From Rehmannia glutinosa (lineage: Eukaryota; Streptophyta; Magnoliopsida; Lamiales; Orobanchaceae), in assembly GCA_016081115.2 (NCBI GenBank), contig JABTTQ020001808.1:1-64000 (forward strand): 64,000 nt of DNA. Reading direction: 5' to 3'. A program made the position numbers and the translations under genes. The notes beneath the pieces were generated by a model, which saw only the letters and a list, made by a program, of their open reading frames with translations, was not told the DNA's origin and did no database searches. This document shows positions 1 through 12,200 of the stretch, piece by piece (the first letter of the stretch is position 1; each line of letters begins with the position of its first letter).

Positions 1-749
1 TAGGAGACCCTTGAAAAGCAAACGAGACCAAACCTTTTTTCTGTGAGGATGAGTCAGTCATTGCAACGTAAACAAATAGTTTGGACAGCCCAAAAACACC
101 GTGACTTGGTCGATGAACAAGAATAAGGGGACAACCAAAGCAAGTTGGAGAAAAAAATAGGCTGAAAAAGACTCCAAACCTGGGACCCACGAAATGAGAG
201 TGATAAAAACTGAAAGAGGAAGGTCCTTGCTGCAGAGAGGACAAGTGCGACGGGGGATCGGAGACGGCGGCGCGTGGGCATCACGCAGATGACGGTGGAG
301 GCGCGTGTGGCGCGTTGGTGAGATTCCAGGCAACGCGCGGTGAAGTCCGGGTCGATCGACGTGTGGCGAGTGACGTTAGCCGGCGCGTGTCGCCAAAAGA
401 GATCTCGGGTGGGCTGGTCAGCATAAAGAAATCAAACGAAAGAAAAAAATGTGTCGGGAAAGACTAGGTTTGGTCAGGAAAAAAAAAATATGGGAGGAAG
501 AATTAGAGAGACGGATTTCGAGAACCCGCTTCTAGGATACCATGAGAAAATCAATGTTTTATTGTGTTTAAATCATTACAAAATGTTACATTATATAGGC
601 AAGACCTATACTAACCATCACCGTAAAATAAGGAAAGGAAGATACAAAAGAAGAAACATTACAACCCAAAAATAAGGCACTAGCCGCCACTAAACATATA
701 TTATACTATTTCTCACGCCACTAAACATATATTATATAATATTTCAACA
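1..749 (-). mobile_element. Copia-0: 5' end of a Ty1/copia-like element (partial)
   Basis: Read on the minus strand, this is an LTR (749 to 543), a tRNA-Met-like primer site, and then a leader that runs off the left edge. The LTR start TGTTGAAAT abuts LINE coding sequence at 750, so the element is inserted in the LINE zinc-finger tail. The bases after the LTR (750-754, atact) would be one target-site duplicate; its partner lies outside the window. Positions 1-530 are GC-rich in the middle (about 230-420) and show no recognisable gag; I treat them as untranslated leader. Assignment to copia rests on LTR ends, primer site and order only. Confidence 0.55.
543..749 (-). repeat. 5' LTR of Copia-0 (about 207 bp)
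   Basis: On the minus strand it begins TGTTGAAATATT and ends TTTTCTCA, giving TG...CA termini. A TATATAA-like box lies near 592-598 on the minus strand. A short direct repeat, cgccactaaacatatattat, occurs near 680 and 716. Directly inside the LTR (about 522-542) the minus strand reads TGGTATC...GAAGCGGGTTC, resembling a degenerate initiator-tRNA-Met primer-binding site. Confidence 0.55.
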
Positions 750-754
750 ATACT

Positions 755-1715
755 TTCAGCTTTTTTCACCGCAAATTTCACAAATCGGATCAATTTCCAT
801 ACTCGCCGAATAATGTTTTCTTTAGTGGGTAAAGAATCCAAGCACGCCCTCCATATGAAGTGTTTTACTTTTGGTTGAATTAAGCGCCACATTTTTTTCC
901 AAGCCTCAATATCAAGCATCTTTGGATGAGGGGTAACATGTGTTTTGTCCAAGTTGTGTCTTCAAGGCATGATAGGCGGATTTTTTGAAAATATCCCGTT
1001 TGTCGAGTATCTCCAAAACATCTTATCCGGGGAAGTCTTGGACTCGATGTGAGTAGAGAAAATTCGATCCGCATCCTTCTTATTAAAAACTCTTCTAATG
1101 AGGCCAGTATCCAAGATTTAGCATCAAAAAATCGATCAATTACGACACCATGGCGCCCTGCTGCATTTCGTCCGAAATATGTGTAGGTTTCTGTGGGTTT
1201 CGCATTCCAATCCATCTGCATGTATGAATCTGAATATTAATTCCATTTCCTACTCTCCATGCCACACCGTCTTCGATTATTTTGCGCGCTGTAAGAAGGC
1301 TTCTCCACAGGAAACTAGGCTGGTATCCAAGCGTTGCACTCATTAGATCACCCCGAGGAAAATATTTAGATTTCAACAAAAGTGCCGCCAGTGAATCAAG
1401 AGTCGTAGTAGGCGCCAGATTTGCTTGGCTAATAAGGCCAGATTGAACAAATGCACATTACGAAATCCCAATCCTCCAGAAAATTTTGATTTTGTAAAGC
1501 CGATCCCAACTAACCCAATGTGTCTTCTTTTCACCATGTTTTTTCCCCACCAAAAGCGAGTAATTGCTCGTCTAAATCCTCACAAATTGTTACTGGCAAT
1601 AGGAAGTTGCTCATTAAGTAGGTCGGAATCGCTTGGATGATAGATTTAATTAATATTTCTTTGCCCGCCCGTGATAACATGGTTTGTTTCCACCCTTTCA
1701 TCTTACGCAAGACCC
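755..1715 (-). pseudogene. LINE (non-LTR retrotransposon) ORF2, 3' part: post-RT region and zf-RVT
   Basis: This is the distal part of a plant LINE reverse-transcriptase ORF, in broken frames. Translated pieces match the usual order after the RT core: KMKGWKQTMLSRAGKE and IQAIPTYLMSNFLLP at 1540-1715, a GGLGFRNVHLFNLALLAKQ region near 1420-1480, LKSKYFPRGDL and SFLWRSLLTAR plus WRVGNG near 1240-1380, then the zf-RVT tail (PKVKHFIWRACLDSLPTKEN, and ICEICGEK in a neighbouring frame). The tail stops at 754, where Copia-0 is inserted. The frame continues at 23029 after Copia-1 is discounted. Several frameshifts and stops mean it cannot be translated as it stands. Confidence 0.85.
1711..1715. other. 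Target-site duplication GACCC (left of Copia-1)
   Basis: The five bases gaccc lie directly before the TGTTAG start of the left Copia-1 LTR. The same five bases follow the CTAACA end of the right LTR at 23024-23028. LINE reading (…ERV/LRKMKGWK) is continuous if one copy and the element are discounted. Confidence 0.9.
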
Positions 1716-2968
1716 TGTTAGTCCAAGTGGCTACAATAATCTAGAGGGGGGGTGAATAGATTATGCCGATTTTTCGCAAATTACCCTCTTTTTCGAAACA
1801 ACGAGTAGATAGCAAGAATGTAAATGCGGAAAATAAACAACACTCGTTGATTTAAAGAGGTTCAACCCACCTAGGGCCTAATCCTCTACCACCCCAAAGA
1901 TCTCCGGGATGGATTTTGAAAAAAAAAAAGGTTTTATTAATTTACCAAAAATTAATACAACACCTTGAGGATTACCACAACCCTCTTTCACCACCTTGAG
2001 GATTACCACAACCCTCTTACAACACCTTTGAAGATTACCACAATCTTCAAACACCTATCACCTAGATCACCCAAGTGTATTCTTACCACAAGAATACTCA
2101 CAAGGATATCTTGTGTTGAATGATGACCAAAAACAAGATTACAACTCAATAATGATTGATACAATATGAGTACAAGTGTAATCAAGAATTGAAAGCCTAG
2201 ACCTCAAATAAGTGCAAGTGAAAGTGCTTAGGCTAATACAACAAGATATATAAAAGTGTTTACTCAAATGCTCTTTGCTTGTATATAGTGTGTTGTTGTC
2301 TTGTTGCTTGAATGAAGCATCTATTTATAGGAGAGGACTTGGCTTTCATTTCCAGACATTGGCTCCTCCTTGGGGAGTGATTTGCTGCAAAAGAAACCAT
2401 TTAAAATGATCAATATAGCTGTTAGAAATCAATCCCACAAAATAGGGAAAAGTTGTCTGAAAACGCAACGGATAGTTTTCGATAAACATGGGGTTCGACC
2501 GGTCGCGCAGAGATAAGATTGAAATTGAATTCTCGCGAATTTTTACACAGGGGACCGGTCGAAGGGGTGCGACGGGTCGCCTTAGTCGGACTATGACCGG
2601 TTTCTTGACGATTTTACGAAACAGAAGTCGGAACAAAATCCAACCGGGTACAGTCGCCACGGCCGACCGCACCGGCCGCCCACCTGGTTGACCTGGCCGC
2701 CCGCCTGCTTTTTCTTACGCCCCATTTTTCTTTCACCAACTCGGTTCACGGGTTGCCCTATAGGGCGACTTGGTCGAACTCGAAACAAATGTGTTGTCCA
2801 ATGTTTTATTGAAAATACACTTTAAGAAATACTCCGAAAAATAGTAAAAATATTTTAAGTTGATCTAAGTATTTAGACAACATTTAGGGACATAGTTTTG
2901 GTTTAAAAGCATATTTGAACAAAATCGAACATAATCATCAAAATCATGATAAAAACATTTATCTAACA
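1716..2968 (-). repeat. 3' LTR of Copia-1 (1253 bp)
   Basis: It begins TGTTAGTCCAAG and ends TTATCTAACA in window orientation and is near-identical to 21756-23023 apart from small indels. It carries three tandem units near 1961-2049, a minus-strand TATAAATA box at 2322-2329, and a GC-rich patch with CGACCGGTCG-like motifs at 2490-2780. Confidence 0.92.
1961..2049. repeat. Short tandem repeat in Copia-1 LTR (three ~30-bp units)
   Basis: The units caccttgaggattaccacaa, ccaccttgaggattaccaca and acacctttgaagattaccac follow one another, the third diverged. The same array is in the other LTR at about 21996-22085, so it pre-dates insertion. Confidence 0.8.
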
Positions 2969-4125
2969 AACTCCCCCTTTTTGATGATTACAAACCAAAA
3001 CATTTTTCTTGAGGACGATTTGAAAACCAAATAAAATTTTCGGTTTTACGAGTAAACTATCCGTTAGAAGTATTTCATACAAAGCTCCTCCTATTTATGA
3101 GCATATCAACAAGCGATTATTATAAGTGAGAAGCACAAGCTATAACAAGCTTATATAGAATGCATCATGAGCTAAGGAGCTCCCCCCATCACAAAACTTA
3201 TAATCAATTTCATCCAAGTCCAAAATTCAAGCTATGGACTAGGTATTAGAGTCCACAATACTTATTGCGAGCTTTTATTAGCTTTTCTTGAGCTAATGAG
3301 CCAACTTCATGTTTCTCCCCATTTGGAATCATCAAAAAGAATGTTAGAATGGTGAAAACACCATACAAGAATATCAAAGTGCGCCAAAGGGACGGTTTAT
3401 TAACCATTGAGCAATTTAAGCGTAATAATTCAAGGAAAATGGGAGAAATGTAATATGAAGAGTTCATACGCTTGTTTTGTTTGTCAAAACATGATCTCAA
3501 TAAGTATAGAAAACTTTTGAAAGCAAGATAATCATGTATAAGTTGAAATTTTCATTGCGACATATCATCGAACACCTTGCGTGCGTTAAAAATAAAAGAG
3601 GTTGTATATAACCTTTGTAAATGGTTCAAGCCAAAAATTTTCAACATCAATTCAAGCCAATCATCATACATAACAACACAACAACCAAGCTCATCATGAT
3701 CATACGAAAAATACATCAAAAATTTTCAAGAAACTTGAAAACTCAAGGGTTCCACCCAATTGAGTAAAAGAAGCGAAATTCTTACCATTTGATCGGAAAG
3801 AGTGAGCCATAATGATGATGATTATGCTATATAATGTCCATGTTGCGTAAGAGATGCATGAAATCCATTTTTGAATGAAATTTGAGTGAATTTGGCAAAG
3901 GGGACGAAAAATGGCCAAAAATTTGTTAAAATGAAGAATGCTGAAGACAGAACATTTAAAAGCCAAAATATAGCTTAGGGCGACCGGTCGAGGTTGAGGG
4001 CGACCGGTTGCCCTCAACTTCTTCAGCCCACTGTTTTGTCAGTTTTTCCAAAATCCGAATTTTCAACCAAAAATCCAATTTTTCGCCCCTAAGTTTTAAA
4101 AACGTGCAAAATGCAAACGTAAGCT
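2969..4125 (-). other. Copia-1 3' noncoding region with polypurine tract
   Basis: No coding signal was found between the pol stop (4126) and the 3' LTR. The minus strand immediately before the LTR reads AAAAAGGGGGAGTT, a typical plus-strand priming purine tract. A GC-rich patch at 3977-4015 holds two cgaccggt-type motifs like those in the LTR. The rest is AT-rich; ORFs here are short and unlike any known family. Confidence 0.75.
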
Positions 4126-5691
4126 TCATTCAATATGCATTATGCCTAACCGAGCTCGTATTGAAGAAAAAGTCTCGGAAGATAGCGGTTTTGTGAAAAT
4201 ATCCGCTAATTGATCTTGAGATGGTACAAAGGATATTTCAATTTTACGTTTTGAAACACAATCCCTTAGAAAGTGATGTCGAATCTCAATATGTTTAGTA
4301 CGGTTATGATGAACCGGGTTTTGAGCAATATTTATAGCGGATATATTATCACAAAAGATAGGTACATTTTCAAAAGAGCATTTGTAATCCGCTAAGGTTT
4401 GTTTCATCCAAAGAAGTTGAGTACAACAAAATGCGGCGGAAATATATTCGCCGGCCGTTGAAAGAGAAACACGCTTTGCTTCTTTGAAAACCAAGAAACT
4501 AGGCAATCGCCTAAAAATTGACATGATCCGGAAGTACTTTTCCTATCATCAATATTTCCCGCATAATCCGAATCACTATAACCTTTAAGAGAAAATTTTC
4601 ATTCTTTGGATAAAATAAACCATATTGAATGGTGCCTTTTAAATATCGAAAAATCCTTTTAACGGCACTCATGTGAGATTCTTTGGGATTACTTTGAAAA
4701 CGAGCACATAGGCATACAACATGAAGAATGTCCGGTCTACTAGCGGTTAAATAAAGTAAACTACCAATCATACCTCGATACTTTGATTCATCCACGGACT
4801 TGCCTTTTTCATCTTTGTCAATTTTGACATTTGTTGCCATAGAGTAGAGACGGTTCTTCCTTCTTCAATGCCGAACTTTTTCAAAAGTTCTTTTGTATAC
4901 TTTGATTGCGAAATATAAATACTTCTTGACATTGCTTAATTTGAAGTCCAAGAAAGAAGTTAAGCTCCCCATCATACTCATCTCGAATTCTCCTTGCATT
5001 AACTTAGATAATTTCTTGCACAAAGAATCATTAGTAGCACCAAAGATAATATCATCAACATATATTTGCACAAGTAAACAATCTTGCCCTTTTTCAAAAA
5101 CAAATAGAGTTGTATCAACTTTACCTCTTATAAAACCATTTTGTAAAAGAAAAGAACTAAGTCTATCATACCATGCACGGGTGCTTGTTTTAAACCATAC
5201 AAGGCCTTTTTAAGTTTATAAACATCATTAGGCCTAGAAAAATTTTCAAACCCCGGAGGTTGTTTTACATAGACTTCTTCTTGAATAATACCATTTAAGA
5301 AGGCGGATTTAACATCCATTTGGTAAAGTTTGAAATTTTTAAAGCAAGAATAGGCAAGCAAAATACTTAATAGCTTCTAAACGTGCTACGGGTGCAAAAG
5401 TTTCATCATAGTCAATACCTTCTTCTTGACAATACCCTTGAGCTACTAACCTTGCCTTATTTCGAACAATGTTGCCTTGATCATCAAGTTTGTTAGGAAA
5501 ACCCATTTTGTGCCAATAATGGTTTGAGAAGGAGGACAAGGTACCAATTCCCATACATCATTTCTTTCAAATTGATTCAACTCCTCTTGCATCTCTAGAA
5601 ACCAATCCTCATCCTCAATAGCTTCTTTAGCATTTTTAGGCTCTTTTTGAGAAATAAGAGCTTTCTCGGCAAATTTTCTCCGAGTCATCAC
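4126..5691 (-). pseudogene. Copia-1 pol: reverse transcriptase and RNase H
   Basis: This is the C-terminal half of the copia polyprotein, which copies the RNA template into DNA and degrades the RNA strand. In order it shows the RT entry region (WELVPCPPSQTIIGTKWVF, 5530-5580), ARLVAQGYCQEEGIDYDETF, a VKSAFLNG block near 5310, PPGFE, the catalytic IYVDDIIFG near 5045-5070, FEMSMMG, then ESKYRGMIGSLLYLTASRPD and the RNase H segment with KHIEIRHHFLRD and ADIFTKPL before the stop at 4126. Catalytic DD is present. At least four frame changes split it (near 5450, 5130, 5070 and 4850), so it is a relic as read. It is the continuation of the integrase segment upstream. Confidence 0.9.
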
Positions 5692-5695
5692 TTTG

Positions 5696-7134
5696 TCAAG
5701 GGATCACCAATAATAAGATCTTTTGGGTGATCTCCTTAAATTTCAATGCAACGGGAAGATCCGAGATATCACCTCTATCTTCTTGAGAACCATTTGAAGT
5801 GGATGGTTGATCATTTGATGTAGACGGTTGATCATCAATTTGAACAATTTGTTCAATAATATCCTCCTCATCACTTTCATCATTAGGAATTCTTTCAACT
5901 CCCGAAGCTTCATTGAATTTAACATGGATGGATTCTTCAACAACTCCACTAGTCTTATTGTAAACCCGATATGCTTTGCTTTTTGTTGAATATCCCATAA
6001 ATATTCATTCATCGGCCTTAGGATCAAGTTTGTCCAATTGATCCTTGGTATTCAAAATAAAGCATTTACAACCAAATATCTTGAAATAACTAATATTTGG
6101 AGTTCTACCTTTCCAAAGCTCATATGGAGTTTTATTCATTTTAGGACGAATATAAACTCGATTAATGACATAGCAAGCGGTATTTACGCCGCCCAAAAAT
6201 ACTTTGGAAGTGAAAATTCATTGAGCATGGACCGACTCATTTCTTGTAATGTCCGATTTTTCCGTTCGGCTACTCCATTTTGTTGAGGTGTCCTTGGAGC
6301 CGAGAAATTATGAGCATATCCTTTAGTTTCACAAAATACTCTAAATTCACCGTCAAATTCTCCACCTCGATCGCTTCGAATAGACTTGATAGTATCTTCC
6401 TTTTCATTCTCAATAAGTCTACACAACTTAACAAACTCATTAACGGCATCGTTTTTATTGGTAAGAAAAAGAGCCCAAGTATATCTCGAAAAATCATCGA
6501 CTATAACAAAGGTGTAATGTTTTCCACTTAGACTAGCCGTACCAATGTCCCCGTACAAATCAAGGTGAAGCATTTGTAGAGGTTTGGTTGTGGAAATTTC
6601 ATTTTTGGGCTTAAAACTGCTTTTAACTAATTTGTTCTTTTGACAAGTGTCACATAAGCCAAGATTTTCAAAATTCAATTTGGGTAGTCCTTTCACATGT
6701 TGGTTTTTGTAAATATTTTTCAAATTCTTGTATCCAACATGTCCAAGTCGCCTATGCCATAAACTAGTTAAATCATTATTGGCGACTAAACAAGAAACAT
6801 TTTGACTAACCAAATCACTTGTACAAATTTTGTAAAGATTGCCTTTTCTATTTGCTTCACAAATAATTTCACCATTTTTAAGAATAAGGCATTTTTCTTT
6901 ATTAAAGGAAACATCATATTTTGAATCATAAAGTTGGCTAACACTTATCAAATTAAACTTAAGCCCTTCAACTAATAGAACATTACTAAGAGAGAAAGAA
7001 GAGTTACCAATTTCTCCATTTCCAAGAATGTTTCCTTTGCCATTGCCGAACATGACCATATCCTCTTCTTGGAGCTTGATGTTGGTAAAAACTTCTCTCC
7101 TCCCGGTCATATGGCGTGAACATCCGCTGTCCAC
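5696..7134 (-). pseudogene. Copia-1 pol: protease tail, GAG-pre-integrase and integrase
   Basis: The segment opens with the aspartic protease motif DSGCSRHMTG (7134). It continues with the GAG-pre-integrase zinc-binding region (LWHRRLGH … CDTCQKNK, an HHCC pattern) and the integrase core. All three acidic catalytic residues can be seen in context: D in LHLDLYGD, D in IRSDRGGEF and E in GVAERKNRT. The 316-residue stretch 6184-7134 is open throughout. The integrase C-terminus follows at 6005-6196 (NKTPYELWKGR, FGCKCFI), then a linker at 5696-5998 with a repeated QPSTSN. This is the best preserved part of Copia-1. Confidence 0.92.
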
Positions 7135-8420
7135 GAGCTATTTTGAATCTTCTATTGTGGTTATAGCCCCTATTACCTACAAAAGAATTTCTTTTAGGTA
7201 CCCTATAATTTTGGGGTCCATGGGGGTTAGTCTTGAGACCTTTGGGTCTCCATACATGTCTTGAGCTATTTCTCAATTTGCAATTATTAGCATAATGTCC
7301 AACTTTGCCACAATAAAAACAAGTAGGAGTATCATAATTATTAGCACGTACAAAAGTCGGACCTTGGTTATTTTTCTTAAAAACACTTTGAAATGGCTTA
7401 TAACCAAGTCCCGATTTGGAATGCTCACCTCTTTGTGCATCTAAAATTTTTGTGACTTTATCCGTACTTATGTTGAAACGATGCACATCATTTTTCAAAC
7501 ATTCAATATCTTTTGTGAGCAATTCCTTTTCGGTTTCAAGAGAATGAATTCTAGTAAGAGTAAGAGTATGAGCTTTGTCTAGAGATTCATAAGAGGTAAA
7601 TAATTTTTCCTTTTCAACCTTAATCTCCTTATGCTCCTTTTTCAAATTTTTGTATTTAACGATTAAATTTTGAAACTCAATTTGCAACTCATCAAAATCA
7701 CATTGCAAGTCATCAACTATGGAGGAAGTAGAAGAATTTGAGTGTACCTCATTGTTTTCATCGTCTATAGCCATGAGACCGTGTTCGGTTTCTCCTTCCT
7801 CATCGGTTGTTTCAAGTAGTTCATCCCATGTTTTGACTTCCGCATTTAGAGCCTTCTTTTTTGTGAAAGGCTTCCTTTTCTTTTGCTCCTCTTCATCGAA
7901 GCCGGGCATCGGCAATGAAGTGCCCGGGTTTTCCGCATTTAAAGCAAGCATTATCTCTTGGTTTTCTTGCTTTATTTTTATTCACAAATTTTACAAATTT
8001 TCGAACAAGTGAGGCCGTCTCCTCATCATCATCATCATTATCATAGTATGCATTATTAGAGGAAGAAGCAAGACCTTTAGGAATAATTTGCATACCCGAT
8101 TGATTTGTGGATGGTTTGGAATTTTTCCTCTCCTTGAGATAAACTTCATAGATGAGTAGGTTTCCAATAAGCTCATCAAACTTGAGTGTCTCAAGATTTT
8201 GTGCCTCCGTGATTGCCGTTACTTTTTCGGACCATGAGCCGGGAAGTGCATTTAGTACCTTGGTCACCTTGTCTTCTTCGGAGATGACTTTGCCGAGGCC
8301 ACAAGAGGATTGACAATATTGTCAAGCCTTTCCACCATCTTGGAGATGCTTTCGCCATCATACATGTTAAAGTTTTCGAAGTCTTTAACAAGCATGGTCT
8401 TTCTTGCGTGCTTGACTTTC
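7004..8420 (-). pseudogene. Copia-1 gag, C-terminal part with two zinc knuckles
   Basis: This encodes the structural Gag protein that packages element RNA. It follows the N-terminal part at 21340-21698, from which it is separated by Copia-2a. Visible pieces are the UBN2-type helix region (VLNALPGSWSEKVTAI, LKFDELIGNLLIYE), an acidic stretch DNDDDDEE, a first zinc knuckle CFKCGKPGHF whose last cysteine is lost to an apparent one-base deletion near 7915, a coiled-coil-like stretch (DFDELQIEFQNLI … KEHKEIKVEKEKL) and a second, intact knuckle CFYCGKVGHYANNC near 7280-7320. Two knuckles and a long coiled coil fit Sirevirus Gag. Confidence 0.88.
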
Positions 8421-8425
8421 TTAGT
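8421..8425. other. Target-site duplication TTAGT (left of Copia-2a)
   Basis: The bases ttagt precede the TGTAGG end of the Copia-2a left LTR, and the same five bases follow its right LTR at 21335-21339. The interrupted host is Copia-1 gag. Confidence 0.9.
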
Positions 8426-8988
8426 TGTAGGTCCCAAGGGGTGTAAGTGTAAGGTTTAGAAGGGGGGGGGGTTGAATAAACCTTACCAAATTTTCGATTT
8501 AGTCTTTTTAAATATACAGAGTTGATTCTACACAATCGTGTCCTTGATGGACAATCGATTTAGTCAATCAAGAGTTAGTCTCTCAACGACTTATTTTGAG
8601 CCGTTGATGGAATTAAAGTGCTGAAAAGTAAATGACACAATGAAGTTTTTTATAGAGGTTCGAAGATGGGGTAATTCTTCTACTCCTCTCTTCTCCAACT
8701 CCTGGAGGAATCCACTAAGTAATGATCAATTTACAAAGTGGTAACAGTCCAGATGCAAGTCTTCCTTCAAGTTTTCTGTCTACTCTTCTTTGCCATACTC
8801 AGCTGTCTCGCAGCGGAGTCTTCCTTCAAGTTTTCATTGTCTTCTTGCATGTTAGGCGTAGCCGACTTAACTCCCTTTCGCCTGCTTCTAATTGTTACAA
8901 TGCATTTTACAACAAGAATGGGGTGCCAACTTTCTATTTTAAGTTTTACATGGCATTCATCAAAATCTAAACAATAAAATTCCTAACA
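8426..8988 (-). repeat. 3' LTR of Copia-2a, internally deleted (563 bp)
   Basis: Ends match the 1400-bp partner at 19935-21334 (TGTAGGTCCC … TTCCTAACA). About 0.84 kb is missing from the middle, between roughly 8758 and 8775. The break is marked by a copied stretch, agtcttccttcaagtttt, present at 8758-8775 and again at 8817-8834. Confidence 0.9.
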
Positions 8989-9223
8989 ATTTCCCCCTTT
9001 TTGATGATGCCAAAACTTAAACCATTCAAAAATGCAAATAGCAAAGATACATACAGATAGTGTATTGACATAGAATGTATGCGCAAAATCAATTCTTTTA
9101 TTGATCATATCATTCATGTTCTTTTACACAACTGTTTTACAAGGTGTATCGTGAGCACATATTTGTCTACACCGAAAATAAAGAATTTATAGCTTTATTA
9201 CGTAAGACTTACATTGTATGTAT

Positions 9224-12200
9224 TTACATGATAAAATACACGAAGGGTTGGACAACAACACTTCATCTCCTTCATCTCCTTCTTTTTTCATCTTAATCAA
9301 GATCTTCTTTCTCCTTCTCTTTTTCTCGTCGTCACCCTTCTTTTTCTTTTCATATGCCTTCCTGGCAGCTTCATCTCTTCTTATTCTTTCCTGTCTCTCC
9401 TCCCATAGCCGAGTTTGTCTCTTGCTTTTCTTCTTCTAGTCTTTTACATACTAAGCGTTAGTTTTAGCCACTTGCAAATTTGCTACTTGGTCAAGTTTTC
9501 CACCAAAGAGATCCCTCCTTTCTTTCCCCGATCCACGTATTCAATGTTTTTGGGCAGAGGCCTCAGTCAAGCTTCTTCCTCCACTCACGCTTCTTCCTCT
9601 ACCTGGGGCGTATCATCGGGTCTTTCTTTCCGGTGAGTGACGGTTGGAGTGACCAGCAGAGTGATCGCCAGAGTCTCCGCTCGTCGCCTTCTTCACATAA
9701 CGTGAGACCCTTTTCCCAAGATAAGTCCCAAGCTTGAGCCATAGACATATTTGCAAAGTATCCCTCGATTCGAGCATTTTAAATTCATCAACTGATTGTG
9801 GCTCGCCCCGACATCCGAGATGGCATAAGTTGTCTCTCGCTTCACGGAATGCCTCCGTGTTCTTTCAAGATATTCATGATTCGGCATCCATTCTACCTTC
9901 CACTTCCTTCATCCCTCGCTTCAATAGTTTTTTCTTATCACCATGGATATAGCAGAGTGTTGGAGTGGCAGAGTCACGCGGAGTTGGCCGCTTATGATGT
10001 CACCGTGGTGACCTTGTGGGGGTTTGTGCAATCATCAAAGTCACATCCGTCGACCCTTCCCCTCAACAAGCTTTCCTTTCTTTTGTTTCAAGACTTCCTG
10101 GTGATTTTCCTTCTCACCGCTCTCCTTTCTTCTCTCACTTCGATTTTAGCGCTTTGAGGTATTCCTCTTCCCCTTTTGGCATCATCAAAGGATAGAGGAA
10201 CCCCAGGGAACATATCGGGCAAGCATGAAGTCGAGTCTTCGATGGTCGAAGTTCTCGCCGAGCCCATCGCGTTGTATGCAAAGACGGAATTCGGATCGAG
10301 TAGCGTTGGATTCTCGCCAAATCGCTTCATCTCACCATGAGAAGGTGAATTTTCTTGTCATGTGTTCTTCCAAACGTTTGTAGATCATTTGTATTTTGCT
10401 CACGCCGCAGCCTTTATCTCTAGCTTTGTGAGCTTCATGCATATGCTCAATATGTTCTCTCAATTTCGTTTTTGCATCAAGCATTTTCACTCTCCATACC
10501 GCCAGCCTTGTTGAACAATGTCCTCAAGAATCGACTTGTTCCACACGCATTGTTTGCTATCTTTGTTGCCACCATTCCCTTATTCTCGACCGTTATGCCT
10601 CTCAAGTACCGTAAGGTTGGCATCTCTATTGTCCAACAGATATCCAAAGAGGCTCGATGCCTCTCCATCCGTTCAACCTCGCCGAATAATGCCTTGAACA
10701 CTTCATGACTTCACCGATTCTTCCGCTGCGTACTGATGGCCATACAAAGATCAAAGTCATAAGCGCTTGGAACAATGGTACCGATGAGAAGACGGGAGCT
10801 GGTCTGTGATAGCGGCGCGTTCATTTCTTCGACTCTTCATGGAGGTCGGGTACCTCCAGAAAAAGGAAAGGATTCTATAAAAGATTCATCACCGCCCACC
10901 GGGATTTGTTCGATGATGAGCGGTGCGCGTGAAGTTCTTTTAGAATCGACCTGGCGCAGCTGACTTGAGGGGCCTCGCGCAGGTGGTCTCTCGGGGTTCA
11001 CCGGGTTTTGTTGTGAAGTAGACCCGCTTTACTTGAGCTCATTTTGCCTTAATGTAACTTCGTTGGTCTCACCTGATTTTTCCATTTCAGAGATCGGGTC
11101 TCGGCCTTATCGGGCGTCATCGGACGATGATGAGATTTCCATTGGTGGCTCATCATCAAAGTTAAAAGTTTGACGAGTAGTCTTGGGATCGACTTGCTCG
11201 TGCTTGGAACATCCGCACCGAAGTCTTTTGATTTGTCACGGGGATGACTCAGCTTCTTCTTCGCCTTCCGATCCCGGAAAAGTAACATCGATTGTCCCGG
11301 GAATCATGAAGTGCGCTTATCTCATTCTCGACGGGTCGATGATAGTAGGAGGGATGTTCTCTACTTCAGCCTCTTTACCCTGGGAAGTCTCAACCTCCCG
11401 TGGGCCTTCGCACCTCCAGCAGCTCTCTCCTGCAGCGAGGCCTTGGTCCTCCTTTGACAAAGTGTCATTTGTCTTAGGGTCTTCTACGGTGGCATCCATT
11501 GGAGTCTCAACCCCATGGATTGCACTTTCACCGCCTGCAGTGTTAACTCCCGTATTCCTTCTTCCTCAGGTTGCCTCGATCGCATCATAGAAGGCGTCAT
11601 TAGCCTTCGAGCGGTTGGCACCTTAGCCGAGACAGTCTCAATCGCTCGTGCGGCCGTTGATGGCAACTTGTCGTTTCTTCTTGTGTTTGTAATTTCTCTC
11701 CTTCGCCTCCTTGATTCGTTGTAGGAGTCATCTGCAAGATCCTCCGACCTTGCCGCAGGTGGAGGAGTTTCCCCTCTCACCGGGCGCACCAGGTGAGTGA
11801 CTTGGAATGGGGTCACTCGTCTCCAAACGCCCCATTGCTTTCGATTGAATGTTCAGCCGTGGGGGCAGGTGGTAAAACACCTTCAATAGGGGTTGGCTCG
11901 ACTGGGGTCCCCATTATCCCGCCATCGCCATGTCCCTTATGCCGTCTTCCGAGTGAGCTAGGGAAGTGGTGGCAAAGAACAACAAATGGCGATTTCTTTG
12001 AACCACTCCCATTGGATCGATTTCCAATGTGTTCGAGGACTCTCCCGTCCCTCCATCAGTCTTTGCTCGTGAAGGATTCTAGATTCATGCAATGCTTGTC
12101 TTTGATTTGCAACTCTTCTCAGAGCAAAGAAGATTCTCCCGATCCTCATCACCGCCGAGAAGACATCAAGGAGAGGATGTGTGTGTTCTCTGGGTGCCGA

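Noticed and set aside
1961..2049. CRISPR-like spaced repeats
   Set aside because: Three contiguous units without unique spacers, inside a plant LTR.
3700..4017. 105-codon minus-strand ORF in Copia-1 after pol, possible third ORF
   Set aside because: AT-rich low-complexity text with no domain; Copia-1 appears to lack an ORF3.
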